A DNA stretch of 45,488 nucleotides from Bartonella phoceensis (GTDB taxonomy: Bacteria; Pseudomonadota; Alphaproteobacteria; Rhizobiales; Rhizobiaceae): contig NZ_CADEAD010000005.1 in assembly GCF_902825145.1 (NCBI RefSeq), positions 1-45,488 of the forward strand, read 5' to 3'. The translations under genes and the position numbers were made by a program. Of the stretch, positions 38,852 to 45,488 are shown piece after piece; the first letter of the stretch is position 1, and every line of letters starts with the position of its first letter. The notes beneath the pieces were generated by a model. That model ran no database searches and had not been told where the DNA came from. It was given only the letters and a program-made list of their open reading frames with translations.

Positions 38852-39808
38852 ATGATGCCACGTGTAGCGGTTTTAGGATGCGGTTATTGGGGTGGAAATC
38901 ATATACGAACGCTCCAGAGTCTTGGAGCTTTAGTAGCAGTTTCTGATGTTAATGCTAACCGTGCCGCAAGTTTTGCAAATATGTATGGCGTGGCCGTTGT
39001 TGCGCCTGATGATCTTTTTACGCATAACGGTATTGATGCGTTGGTGTTCGCGTTGCCTCCACAATTCCATACGGCAAATGTTATACGTGCTGTTCAAAAT
39101 GGTAAAGATGTCTTGGTTGAAAAACCCATTGCCCTCAATGTCGCTGATGCTGAACGTCAAGTGCAGGTTGCAAGCCAATACGAACGGATTTTTATGGTAG
39201 GTCATATTTTACGTTTTCATCCTGCTTTTGAAAAAATGTGTGAATTGGTGGAAAAGGGAGAACTGGGAGATGTGCGCTATATTTATTCCCACCGGTTAGG
39301 ATTTGGAAAATTTCATATACAAAGTGACGCTTTATGGGATCTGGCGCCTCATGATCTTTCAATGATTTTGGCTTTGACAGGATGTGAACCCTCGGAAATT
39401 CGAGGGGAGGGGGCTGCTGTCATTGATCAGTGTTCTGATTTTGCTCATATTCATATGACTTTTCCAAATGATGTACGGAGTCATCTTTTTACTTCACGCT
39501 TGAGTCCCTATCGTGAAAGACGTTTAACTGTTGTCGGTACAAAGGCCACGCTCGTTTTTAATGATATGGAGCCATGGAATCGTAAATTGGCGTTACACCG
39601 TTTTGCCGTTTGGAAAGAGAAAAAAGAGTGGGCTTTTAGCACTGATGAGTTGAATTACATTGATGTTTGTGAAGATTTGCCACTTACTTGCGAATTGCAG
39701 CATTTTCTTCATTGTATTAAAACGCGTCAATCGCCTCGCACAAATGGCGATGATGCTGTTGCTGTTTTACGGATTTTAACTGCTGCTAGTATCAATTATC
39801 ATCGATAA
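38852..39808 (+). CDS. Gfo/Idh/MocA-family NAD(P)-dependent oxidoreductase
   Basis: A 318-residue enzyme. N-terminal Rossmann fold with AVLGCGYWGGNHIRTLQSLG (G-x-G-x-x-G), then DVNANRAASF, the EKPIALNVADAE segment with the conserved Lys of the family, and the C-terminal sheet domain (GHILRFHPAFEKMCELVEKG, DLAPHDLSMILALTG). Together with the aminotransferase next to it, it probably builds an amino-deoxy sugar nucleotide for surface polysaccharide (as in WlbA/WbpB with WbpE). The substrate is not readable from sequence. The D-x-x-x-H-D motif near residue 170 is the likely active site. Confidence 0.9.
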   Translation: MMPRVAVLGCGYWGGNHIRTLQSLGALVAVSDVNANRAASFANMYGVAVVAPDDLFTHNGIDALVFALPPQFHTANVIRAVQNGKDVLVEKPIALNVADAERQVQVASQYERIFMVGHILRFHPAFEKMCELVEKGELGDVRYIYSHRLGFGKFHIQSDALWDLAPHDLSMILALTGCEPSEIRGEGAAVIDQCSDFAHIHMTFPNDVRSHLFTSRLSPYRERRLTVVGTKATLVFNDMEPWNRKLALHRFAVWKEKKEWAFSTDELNYIDVCEDLPLTCELQHFLHCIKTRQSPRTNGDDAVAVLRILTAASINYHR

Positions 39809-39857
39809 AAGAAATCAGTAGTGCTTTTGCATTATTATGATGACCAATGGAGTTAAT

Positions 39858-40976
39858 ATGCAATTCATCGATCTTGGGGCGCAGCGTGCGCGTATTGAAG
39901 ACAAAATTAATTCTGCAATTGCGCATGTGGTCGCCAGTGGTAAATATATTTTGGGGCCAAAAGTAACAGAGTTTGAAGAGCGATTGGCAGAGTATCTTGG
40001 TATTAAACATGTGATTGCCTGTGCCAATGGGACTGATGCGTTGAAGATGCCTCTTATGGCTCAAAATATTGGTCCAGGGGATGCTGTTTTTTGCCCAAGC
40101 TTTACATTCTGTGCTACTGCTGAAGTGGTTGCATTGGTGGGTGCTGAACCTGTTTTTGTTGATGTTTTGCCTGATACATTCAATATTGATGTTGAAAAGC
40201 TTTGTACTGCAATCGAAATGATTAAAAAAGAGGGACGCCTTAAACCAAAGGCAATTATTGCTGTTGATTTATTCGGGCTTCCTGCTGATTATGCACAAAT
40301 TGCTAGCGTGGCGGAAAAAGAAAACCTTTTTGTTATTGAAGATGCTGCTCAATCAATGGGAGGAAAAGGCGATAATATTATGTGTGGGGCTTTTGGAGAT
40401 GTGGCCGCGACGAGTTTTTATCCTGCAAAACCATTAGGGTGTTATGGCGATGGAGGTGCTATGATGACCAATGATGATAATTTGGCAGCGCTGTTACGTT
40501 CTATTCTGTTTCATGGTAAAGGTGAAACACAATATGACAATGTCCGTATCGGTATGAATTCGCGTCTAGATGCCATTCAGGCTGCAATTTTGCTGGAAAA
40601 GTTTGTTATCTTCGAGGATGAAATAGAAAAGCGTGTAGCCATTGCTCAATATTATTCCAATGGTTTAAGAGATATTGTTACGGTTCCGGAAGTGGCAGAG
40701 AATATTCGCTGTGCCTATGCACAATATACTATTAAGGTACAGGAGCGTGACAAATTAAAGGGCTATTTACAGAAAAAATCTATTCCTACAATGGTTTATT
40801 ACAAGACTCCCTTGCACCAACAGCAAGCTTATAAACATTTTCCTTATGTAAAAGATTCTCTTTCCGTTTCTGAGTCTTTAGGAGACTGTGTGTTAAGTTT
40901 ACCGATGCATCCTTATTTGACGCAAAATGATCAGGATATCATTATCCAGCAAATAAGAGATTTTTATCATTCTTAA
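39858..40976 (+). CDS. DegT/DnrJ/EryC1/StrS-family PLP aminotransferase
   Basis: A 372-residue sugar aminotransferase. Landmarks: QFIDLGAQRARIEDKINSAI, YILGPKVTEFEERLAEYLG, HVIACANGTDALKMPLMAQN, FIDVLPDTFNID-like (VFVDVLPDTFNID), EDAAQSMGG with the PLP-ring Asp, TSFYPAKPLGCYGDGGAM with the Schiff-base Lys, MNSRLDAIQAAIL. The start is ATG 39858 after GGAG; an in-frame ATG at 39837 has no good ribosome-binding site. 49 bp after the oxidoreductase, likely the same operon. Confidence 0.92.
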   Translation: MQFIDLGAQRARIEDKINSAIAHVVASGKYILGPKVTEFEERLAEYLGIKHVIACANGTDALKMPLMAQNIGPGDAVFCPSFTFCATAEVVALVGAEPVFVDVLPDTFNIDVEKLCTAIEMIKKEGRLKPKAIIAVDLFGLPADYAQIASVAEKENLFVIEDAAQSMGGKGDNIMCGAFGDVAATSFYPAKPLGCYGDGGAMMTNDDNLAALLRSILFHGKGETQYDNVRIGMNSRLDAIQAAILLEKFVIFEDEIEKRVAIAQYYSNGLRDIVTVPEVAENIRCAYAQYTIKVQERDKLKGYLQKKSIPTMVYYKTPLHQQQAYKHFPYVKDSLSVSESLGDCVLSLPMHPYLTQNDQDIIIQQIRDFYHS

Positions 40977-41226
40977 GAAAATATTTCTCTGTTTTAAGCT
41001 ATTAAAGAGTAAGTTTTATCTTGGTTATATTTCTCGGAAGGTATTTTGGGGTTTGTTATGAAAGAACAAAATTAAAATCGGAGACTTTGCTATAAAGAGA
41101 AGAGTGCAATATTGAAGGCATGTCTTATGTTTTTTCGCGCTATGGCAATGAAAACGTGTTTCTCATGCAAGATACGCTTATCTTTTATTTATCTGGGTAT
41201 TTATTTGAGCCGCTTTACAAGTCAAT
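40977..41226. other. Intergenic stretch, nothing recognised
   Basis: About 250 bp between the aminotransferase and a convergent gene. A rightward frame (41120-41308) exists but runs into the opposite gene and looks non-coding. No clear terminator hairpin was found. Confidence 0.4.
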
Positions 41227-41874
41227 TTATGTAAGAGGTGTTTTTTTAGTGCAGGTTATTTTCTTGCGAATGCGCGATGCGAGGTCGTCTTTGCTTTTGG
41301 AATCTTGAACTAATGTTTTGATAGGAGATGCTTCTCCCTCTTGTAAGGCTATTTGAGCAGCTAATGTTGCCGCTAATTCCTTTGTTTCTTCACGTAGTTC
41401 ATCTAGGAGCTGAAGATGATTCTTGGTGTTGGGATCATTGGTTTGCATTTTTTGTAAACGTTGCTGATAATGTGCGATTTTTTCACGCATAGTTCTAATT
41501 TCCATTATGAAAGTGTTTGTTGCGAAAGCACTTTGTTCGTTCGCAATAGCTTTTTTGGAGGAGGAAGAAATGTCTTGTGGAAGACATAATCGATAAAGCT
41601 GCTCTGTTAACTGGCTCACTTGTATTTTCTGTTGGGCATATTTTTGTTGCAAAGAAGCGTATTTTTGTTCGTTGTGGGCTAGTTTTACAGCATGTTGTGC
41701 ACAGAGAAAATCATGGTTTGCTTGTATTTCAGTGTAGGATAACGGCATTTGTGTAGATGTAAATTTATGCGCAAAATGAACAGCTTTTCGCCAAATAAGA
41801 GGGGCGAAAAGCACCAGTAGCCAGGAAGTAAAGGCTACTCCAAGAATAAAAAAAAGAAACGATTGAATAAGCAT
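41227..41874 (-). CDS. Membrane-anchored coiled-coil protein, unknown
   Basis: A 215-residue protein. One N-terminal membrane segment (LIQSFLFFILGVAFTSWLLV) is followed by a long helical, Gln/Glu/Lys-rich coiled coil (about 55-190). No known domain is recognised. The preferred start is ATG at 41874, preceded by GGAAA; a start 42 nt upstream (41916) would overlap the EipA-like gene. It lies directly downstream of eipA on the same strand, suggesting co-transcription and an envelope role. Confidence 0.75.
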   Translation of the reverse strand: MLIQSFLFFILGVAFTSWLLVLFAPLIWRKAVHFAHKFTSTQMPLSYTEIQANHDFLCAQHAVKLAHNEQKYASLQQKYAQQKIQVSQLTEQLYRLCLPQDISSSSKKAIANEQSAFATNTFIMEIRTMREKIAHYQQRLQKMQTNDPNTKNHLQLLDELREETKELAATLAAQIALQEGEASPIKTLVQDSKSKDDLASRIRKKITCTKKTPLT

Positions 41875-41900
41875 AAATTTCCTTTTCAATAAGATTACAT

Positions 41901-42497
41901 TTAAAATGGATTCCATGTCGGTGTGGGGGTTAATTTTAAATACCCTACATTGATACCGAGCCGTGCGCCAATTCCTGTACGTATTGGAATTAATAAAGTA
42001 TTTTTGTGTTTAAGGACATGAAAACCAACACCTGCAATTAAATAGGCCGAACCTGCAATACCACCATAGCGTCCCCATAAATTATTTATACTATTAAGAT
42101 CGTAAACTAAGACCATTAAACGGGAACCTTGTCCGCCAAAATCCCATCCCACAGAGGGTCCTTGCCAAAAAACTTTATGCTGACCATAGGTTTTTGTAAA
42201 AAGTGTTCCTTCGCCATAAGTTAATCCAGCAAAAAAAGCACCAGAAGCTTCTTCTCCTAAAATGTAGGCATTTGGATAACCGTATCGGGAAAAGATATTT
42301 TGAATTGCTACCGCTATACCGCTGGTAGTTTTTCCAAAAAAAGTATGACCGGAATCGATAATTTCTTGTAGCGAATAATGTGGTTCGTTTTGGTCTATTG
42401 GTCGAGGTTGAGCATTTGCAATGTTTATAATGACCAATAAAAGGAAGGTGAAAAATACAATGTTTTTGTACCAGCGTTTTGGAAGAAAGAGAGCCAT
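41901..42497 (-). CDS. eipA: EipA-like envelope integrity protein (DUF1134)
   Basis: A 198-residue secreted protein with a signal peptide (KNIVFFTFLLLVIINIANA, cleavage before QPRP) and the DUF1134 domain: SGIAVAIQNIFSRYGYPNAY, ILGEEASGAFFAGLTYGEGT, GPSVGWDFGGQGSRLMVLVY, INNLWGRYGGIAGSAYLIAG. EipA is a periplasmic protein known in Brucella and Caulobacter to maintain the cell envelope and to be under CtrA control. The neighbourhood with chpT and ctrA agrees. Confidence 0.9.
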   Translation of the reverse strand: MALFLPKRWYKNIVFFTFLLLVIINIANAQPRPIDQNEPHYSLQEIIDSGHTFFGKTTSGIAVAIQNIFSRYGYPNAYILGEEASGAFFAGLTYGEGTLFTKTYGQHKVFWQGPSVGWDFGGQGSRLMVLVYDLNSINNLWGRYGGIAGSAYLIAGVGFHVLKHKNTLLIPIRTGIGARLGINVGYLKLTPTPTWNPF

Positions 42498-42715
42498 AGA
42501 GTTTTTCCCTTTTATTAGTTACAAACAAAAAGATAATATTAGGATTTATATTCTATTCAAATAAAAAAAGAGGATGTGAGGTTATTAAAATTCCTGAATT
42601 TGTTTCTGAAAAATTTAGTGTGATTGTGAAATTTTCCTATATGTGTGCATTGGATATTAAGAGTTTTTCTTTAAAATAAAGCTTATTTTTAAAATTTTGG
42701 GAGTTCTCAAGAATT

Positions 42716-43354
42716 ATGATGTTAGCTATTTCTTTAAAGCCTATGGATTTTGCTGCTTTGCTTTGTAGCCGTATTTGCCATGATTTGATTTCACCTGTTG
42801 GCGCTATTCAGAATGCAATGGAGCTCTATGATGAAGGAGGGGCTGAAGAGGATGCTTTACAATTGGTGCGTTGGTCTGTTGCCAATGCTTCTGCACGTCT
42901 ACAATTTGCACGCTTAGCCTTTGGTTTTGCAGGAGCTAGTGGGGGACAAATAGATACACGTTCTGCTGAGCAGGTTGCGCAGCAATATATGAGGGAAGAA
43001 AAAGCAATTTTAAAATGGCAAGCTTCTTCTCTCCTTTTACCAAAAAATGAAGTTAAACTTTTGCTTAATTTGTTATTGATTGCAAATGCAACAGTTCCTC
43101 GTGGGGGAGAAATTCTTGTGATGATTTTACAGGAGGAAGATAAACGTTCTTTTCGATTTGAGATCTGTGGTAAAAATTTGCGTATTCCTTCTCATTTTAT
43201 TGCGTTATATAATGGAAATGTTCAAGAAGAACTGATTGATGCCCATGTCATCCAATTTTATTACACAGTATTACTCGCTGAAATGACAGAAATGAAAATA
43301 AACATCGATAAAACGGACAATTGTATTATTTTGGAAAGTGTAAAGAAATTCTAA
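42716..43354 (+). CDS. chpT: ChpT histidine phosphotransferase
   Basis: A 212-residue protein. A DHp-like helical domain has FAALLCSRICHDLISPVGAI, with H22 as the phosphorylated His, and QNAMELYDEGGAEED. The C-terminal half is a degenerate HATPase-like fold that lacks ATP-binding glycines. In Caulobacter and Brucella, ChpT passes phosphate from CckA to CtrA and CpdR. Divergent from eipA; a single ORF followed by a hairpin (43371-43398). The ribosome-binding site is weak. Confidence 0.9.
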   Translation: MMLAISLKPMDFAALLCSRICHDLISPVGAIQNAMELYDEGGAEEDALQLVRWSVANASARLQFARLAFGFAGASGGQIDTRSAEQVAQQYMREEKAILKWQASSLLLPKNEVKLLLNLLLIANATVPRGGEILVMILQEEDKRSFRFEICGKNLRIPSHFIALYNGNVQEELIDAHVIQFYYTVLLAEMTEMKINIDKTDNCIILESVKKF

Positions 43355-43370
43355 ATAAAATGAAGACAAT

Positions 43371-43398
43371 TGAGCCATGTTAGGAAAAATGGCTTAAA
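43371..43398 (+). terminator. Hairpin downstream of chpT
   Basis: TTGAGCCAT and ATGGCTTAA pair (one G-U) around GTTAGGAAAA. There is little T run, so it is a weak terminator candidate. Confidence 0.4.
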
Positions 43399-43514
43399 TT
43401 ATATCCGTGAACGACAAAATAATATCCGTAAATGAGAGTTTTGGATTTTTTAAGCTTTAAGTATTTTCTCTACAAGAGATTTTCATGTGCGAACCTTTAT
43501 AGTACAACAGAGAA

Positions 43515-43545
43515 AAAATCTCGGCCCGCTACACTCCGAGATTTT
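43515..43545 (-). terminator. Rho-independent terminator of ctrA
   Basis: AAAATCTCGG and CCGAGATTTT form a 10-bp stem. On the minus strand a T run follows. It lies 20 bp past the ctrA stop. Confidence 0.8.
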
Positions 43546-43565
43546 ACAATGTGCATTTTCATTGT

Positions 43566-44267
43566 TTAAGCGGTTTTACGTACGTTCTCTTCAACTGGAT
43601 CACGTAACACATATCCACGTCCCCAAACAGTATCAATGTAGTTTACACGAGAAGAGACTGCTTCCAATTTCTTCCGTAGTTTACAGATAAAAACATCGAT
43701 AATTTTAAGTTCTGGTTCATCCATTCCACCGTAGAGATGATTGAGAAACATTTCCTTAGTAAGGGTCGTACCCTTGCGTAGAGAGAGAAGCTCTAGCATT
43801 TGATATTCTTTACCAGTCAAATGAACAGGACGTCCAGCAACTTCGACTGTTTTTGCATCGAGATTAACAGTAAGATCGCCAGTAACAATAACCGATTGTG
43901 CATGCCCTTTCGAGCGACGAACAACTGCATGAATACGCGCAATGAGCTCATCCTTGTGGAAGGGTTTTGTCATATAGTCATCTGCACCAAAGCCAAAACC
44001 ACGGACCTTGTCTTCAATGGCGTTCATGCCTGAAAGGATGAGGACAGGGGTTTTTATTTTTGCCAATCTTAGGGTCCGTAAAACATCATATCCTGACATA
44101 TCAGGGAGATTCAGATCAAGTAAAATGATATCGTAATCATAAAGCTTTCCTAAATCGACTCCTTCTTCACCTAGATCAGTGATATAAACATTAAAGTTTG
44201 CTGATTTGAGCATTAACTCAATGCTTTGAGTCATTGCTTTGTCATCTTCAATTAATAATACGCGCAT
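43566..44267 (-). CDS. ctrA: CtrA cell-cycle response regulator
   Basis: A 233-residue OmpR-type regulator. Receiver domain: [36 protein letters not shown] with phospho-acceptor D51, and K at the end of ADDYMTKPF. Effector winged helix: [65 protein letters not shown]. This matches alphaproteobacterial CtrA along its length. The start is 44267 after GGATCT; an in-frame ATG upstream (44369) would add 34 residues absent from CtrA. It is divergent from the fliJ-like gene. Confidence 0.96.
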   Translation of the reverse strand: MRVLLIEDDKAMTQSIELMLKSANFNVYITDLGEEGVDLGKLYDYDIILLDLNLPDMSGYDVLRTLRLAKIKTPVLILSGMNAIEDKVRGFGFGADDYMTKPFHKDELIARIHAVVRRSKGHAQSVIVTGDLTVNLDAKTVEVAGRPVHLTGKEYQMLELLSLRKGTTLTKEMFLNHLYGGMDEPELKIIDVFICKLRKKLEAVSSRVNYIDTVWGRGYVLRDPVEENVRKTA

Positions 44268-44832
44268 TTTAGATCCCTCACTTTGCTCCTTACGAATCAA
44301 AAGAAGCACTCTCATTTTATAACAGTTGATAAAACCACTGTTTATAAAAAAATTCATAAAATCAAACACTTATTAACAAAAAGTGTTTATGAACATTTCA
44401 GTAGTACGCGTAACAATCACCACCGAATTCCCCACTATCTACAATAGTGGTTAACAAAATATTTTTATTTTTAAAAGAGGTTACAAAATTATTTTAGAAA
44501 AATCGCATATTTTTTAGCGCAATGAAAAGTGAAATGCCTTCTACATTAAAACATAACTTTAAAAAAATATTATAATATATTATTTTAAATTACTTTTTTA
44601 CAATTTTTTGTTTATTTACTGAGCCTTAAATCTCTTCGTTCTATAGTGGAGGTGAAAAGTGAAAAAATGGTTATTCCTCTTTAAAAGTACGTTGTGTTTG
44701 CAGGTGCTTTAAGAAAAGGCAGAAAATTATAGTTTCGAATTAGAAAATGAACTGTTTTCATCAGAGGAAGTATCACTGAAAATAGATGTAAGGATGCGAA
44801 TTTTAGGTTGGCGTAATCAAGGAGTAGTGAGT
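44268..44832. promoter_or_regulatory. ctrA-fliJ divergent control region
   Basis: 565 bp, A/T-rich, no convincing gene. A GAATC site (GANTC, the CcrM methylation sequence) lies at 44294-44298, just upstream of ctrA. A 7-bp inverted repeat CCACTAT-CTACA-ATAGTGG (44432-44450) is followed by TTAAC; its minus strand reads GTTAACCAC, containing TTAACCA, close to the CtrA half-site TTAACCAT. Methylation and CtrA autoregulation of ctrA are known in Caulobacter; their use here is inferred. Confidence 0.5.
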
Positions 44833-45219
44833 ATGAAGCCACGGGAAAGTATAGTACGATTGAGGATGTTCCAAATACGTGGGAAGCGTCGTGAAATTGC
44901 ACAACTTGAGATAATGATCGCAGAATTTGAGCGAATGGTGCTAGAATTGGAAGCACAAATTATTAATGAAGAACGTAAATCTGGGAACAATGATGTTCAC
45001 CATTTTGCTTATTCTGCCTTTGCTCGTGCAGCACGGCAGAGGCGCGATAATCTTATAAATTCGATTCGTGATTTGCAACTTCAAAAAACAAATGCTGAAA
45101 TTTCTCTCCATGAAGTCAATACAGAACTGCAACGCGTAAAGCTTCTTGAAGCACGGGAAAAGAAGGCGTCAGCAGATGATGAGGGTGATTTAATGCCATC
45201 TAACTCTATGACTGGATAA
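44833..45219 (+). CDS. FliJ-like flagellar export chaperone homologue
   Basis: A 128-residue helical coiled coil with FliJ layout (RLRMFQIRGKRREIAQLEIM, IAEFERMVLELEAQIINEER, FARAARQRRDNLINSIRDLQ). In flagellated relatives fliJ lies with fliI; no fliI is present in this window. It may be a retained gene with another use or a remnant. The start is ATG 44833 after GGAGTAGTGAGT; upstream in-frame ATG 44794 is less likely. The family assignment is by pattern, since FliJ is poorly conserved. Confidence 0.75.
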   Translation: MKPRESIVRLRMFQIRGKRREIAQLEIMIAEFERMVLELEAQIINEERKSGNNDVHHFAYSAFARAARQRRDNLINSIRDLQLQKTNAEISLHEVNTELQRVKLLEAREKKASADDEGDLMPSNSMTG

Positions 45220-45280
45220 GAAAAGCTAGAGTTTGAAAACAAGATCTTTGATATCCTTATGTGCTGAGAACACAAAAAAA

Positions 45281-45312
45281 ACAGCCAAACTCTCATCAAG
45301 TTTGGTTGTTTT
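45281..45312. terminator. Bidirectional rho-independent terminator
   Basis: An 11-bp stem (ACAGCCAAACT with AGTTTGGTTGT, one G-U) around CTCATCA, with an A run before and a T run after. It serves both the fliJ-like gene and the convergent sciP gene. Confidence 0.85.
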
Positions 45313-45355
45313 AAAAATATCTTTTAAGCCTTTATCAAAGCATTATCAATGGCAA

Positions 45356-45488
45356 CTAATGCCTGTAATGTTGAATTCTAGTCGTTCGTAATCCAGCTAA
45401 ACCGTGTTTATCTATTAAACTTTGCCATGAAAGAAACTCTTCTACGGTCAAAGTATAGCGTCGACACGCTTCATCAAGACTTAACAAC
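45356..45488 (-). CDS. sciP: SciP-like CtrA inhibitor (DUF1153), partial 3' end
   Basis: The minus strand encodes the C-terminal 43 residues: LLSLDEACRRYTLTVEEFLS, WQSLIDKHGLAGLRTTRIQH and a final YRH before the stop at 45356-45358. This is the conserved end of SciP/DUF1153, a small DNA-binding protein that inhibits CtrA in Caulobacter. The 5' part lies beyond the window edge. Confidence 0.88.
   Translation of the reverse strand, partial: LLSLDEACRRYTLTVEEFLSWQSLIDKHGLAGLRTTRIQHYRH

Noticed and set aside
41120..41308. Rightward gene after the aminotransferase
   Set aside because: It runs antisense into the coiled-coil gene, with no ribosome-binding site and no recognisable product.

Overview
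The window looks like a chromosomal segment of a Bartonella species (Alphaproteobacteria, Hyphomicrobiales). Two things point there. The right flank carries an alphaproteobacterial cell-cycle cluster: eipA-like, chpT, ctrA, a fliJ-like gene and the 3' end of sciP. The left flank carries a decayed autotransporter whose passenger motifs resemble those of Bartonella autotransporters. Species is not determined.

Layout. 162-2020 (minus): autotransporter pseudogene with broken frames and a missing beta-barrel. 2212-38550: a 36.3 kb Mu-like transposable prophage, apparently complete, with terminal TGTAG...CTACA repeats and a 5-bp flanking duplication (TATAC). It seems to have inserted inside the right-end remnant of an older relative. 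38607-38683 (minus): tRNA-Met. 38852-40976: oxidoreductase and aminotransferase of the sugar-modification type. 41227-42497 (minus): coiled-coil membrane protein and EipA-like envelope protein. 42716-45488: chpT, ctrA, fliJ-like, sciP.

Prophage organisation. Left end, two leftward paralogous repressors, an operator/promoter region, then rightward early genes: ner-like, a DnaA-IV-like small protein, a ParB-like protein, the MuA transposase and the MuB ATPase. Small early proteins, DUF3164, GemA and a Mor/C-type activator follow. Next come lysis genes (GH19 lysin, holin-like, nested Rz/Rz1), a Mu-type head module (gp25-gp30 like, protease/scaffold, decoration, capsid, gp36, gpG, gp37) and a P2-type contractile tail module (V, W, J, I, DUF4815 protein, glycine-rich fibre, sheath, tube, E/E' frameshift gene, tape measure, U, X, D). 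A 13-bp odd palindrome in a 22-bp conserved block precedes the lysis, protease/head and sheath/tail gene blocks. This matches the logic of Mu late promoters activated by a Mor/C protein.

Most unusual items: (1) hairpins at 38004-38216 that share an architecture but have different, internally complementary stems, one core being identical to that of a 31-nt perfect palindrome inside the ParB-like gene; (2) two or three copies of a ~200-nt unit with a nearly invariant, foldable 75-nt core, directly after a MuF-type head gene whose C-terminus looks like an added nuclease-toxin domain; (3) the shared late-promoter block; (4) the nested insertion at the prophage ends; (5) a -1 frameshift gene with two U7 slippery heptamers; (6) a tandem duplication of the 3' end of the tape measure gene.
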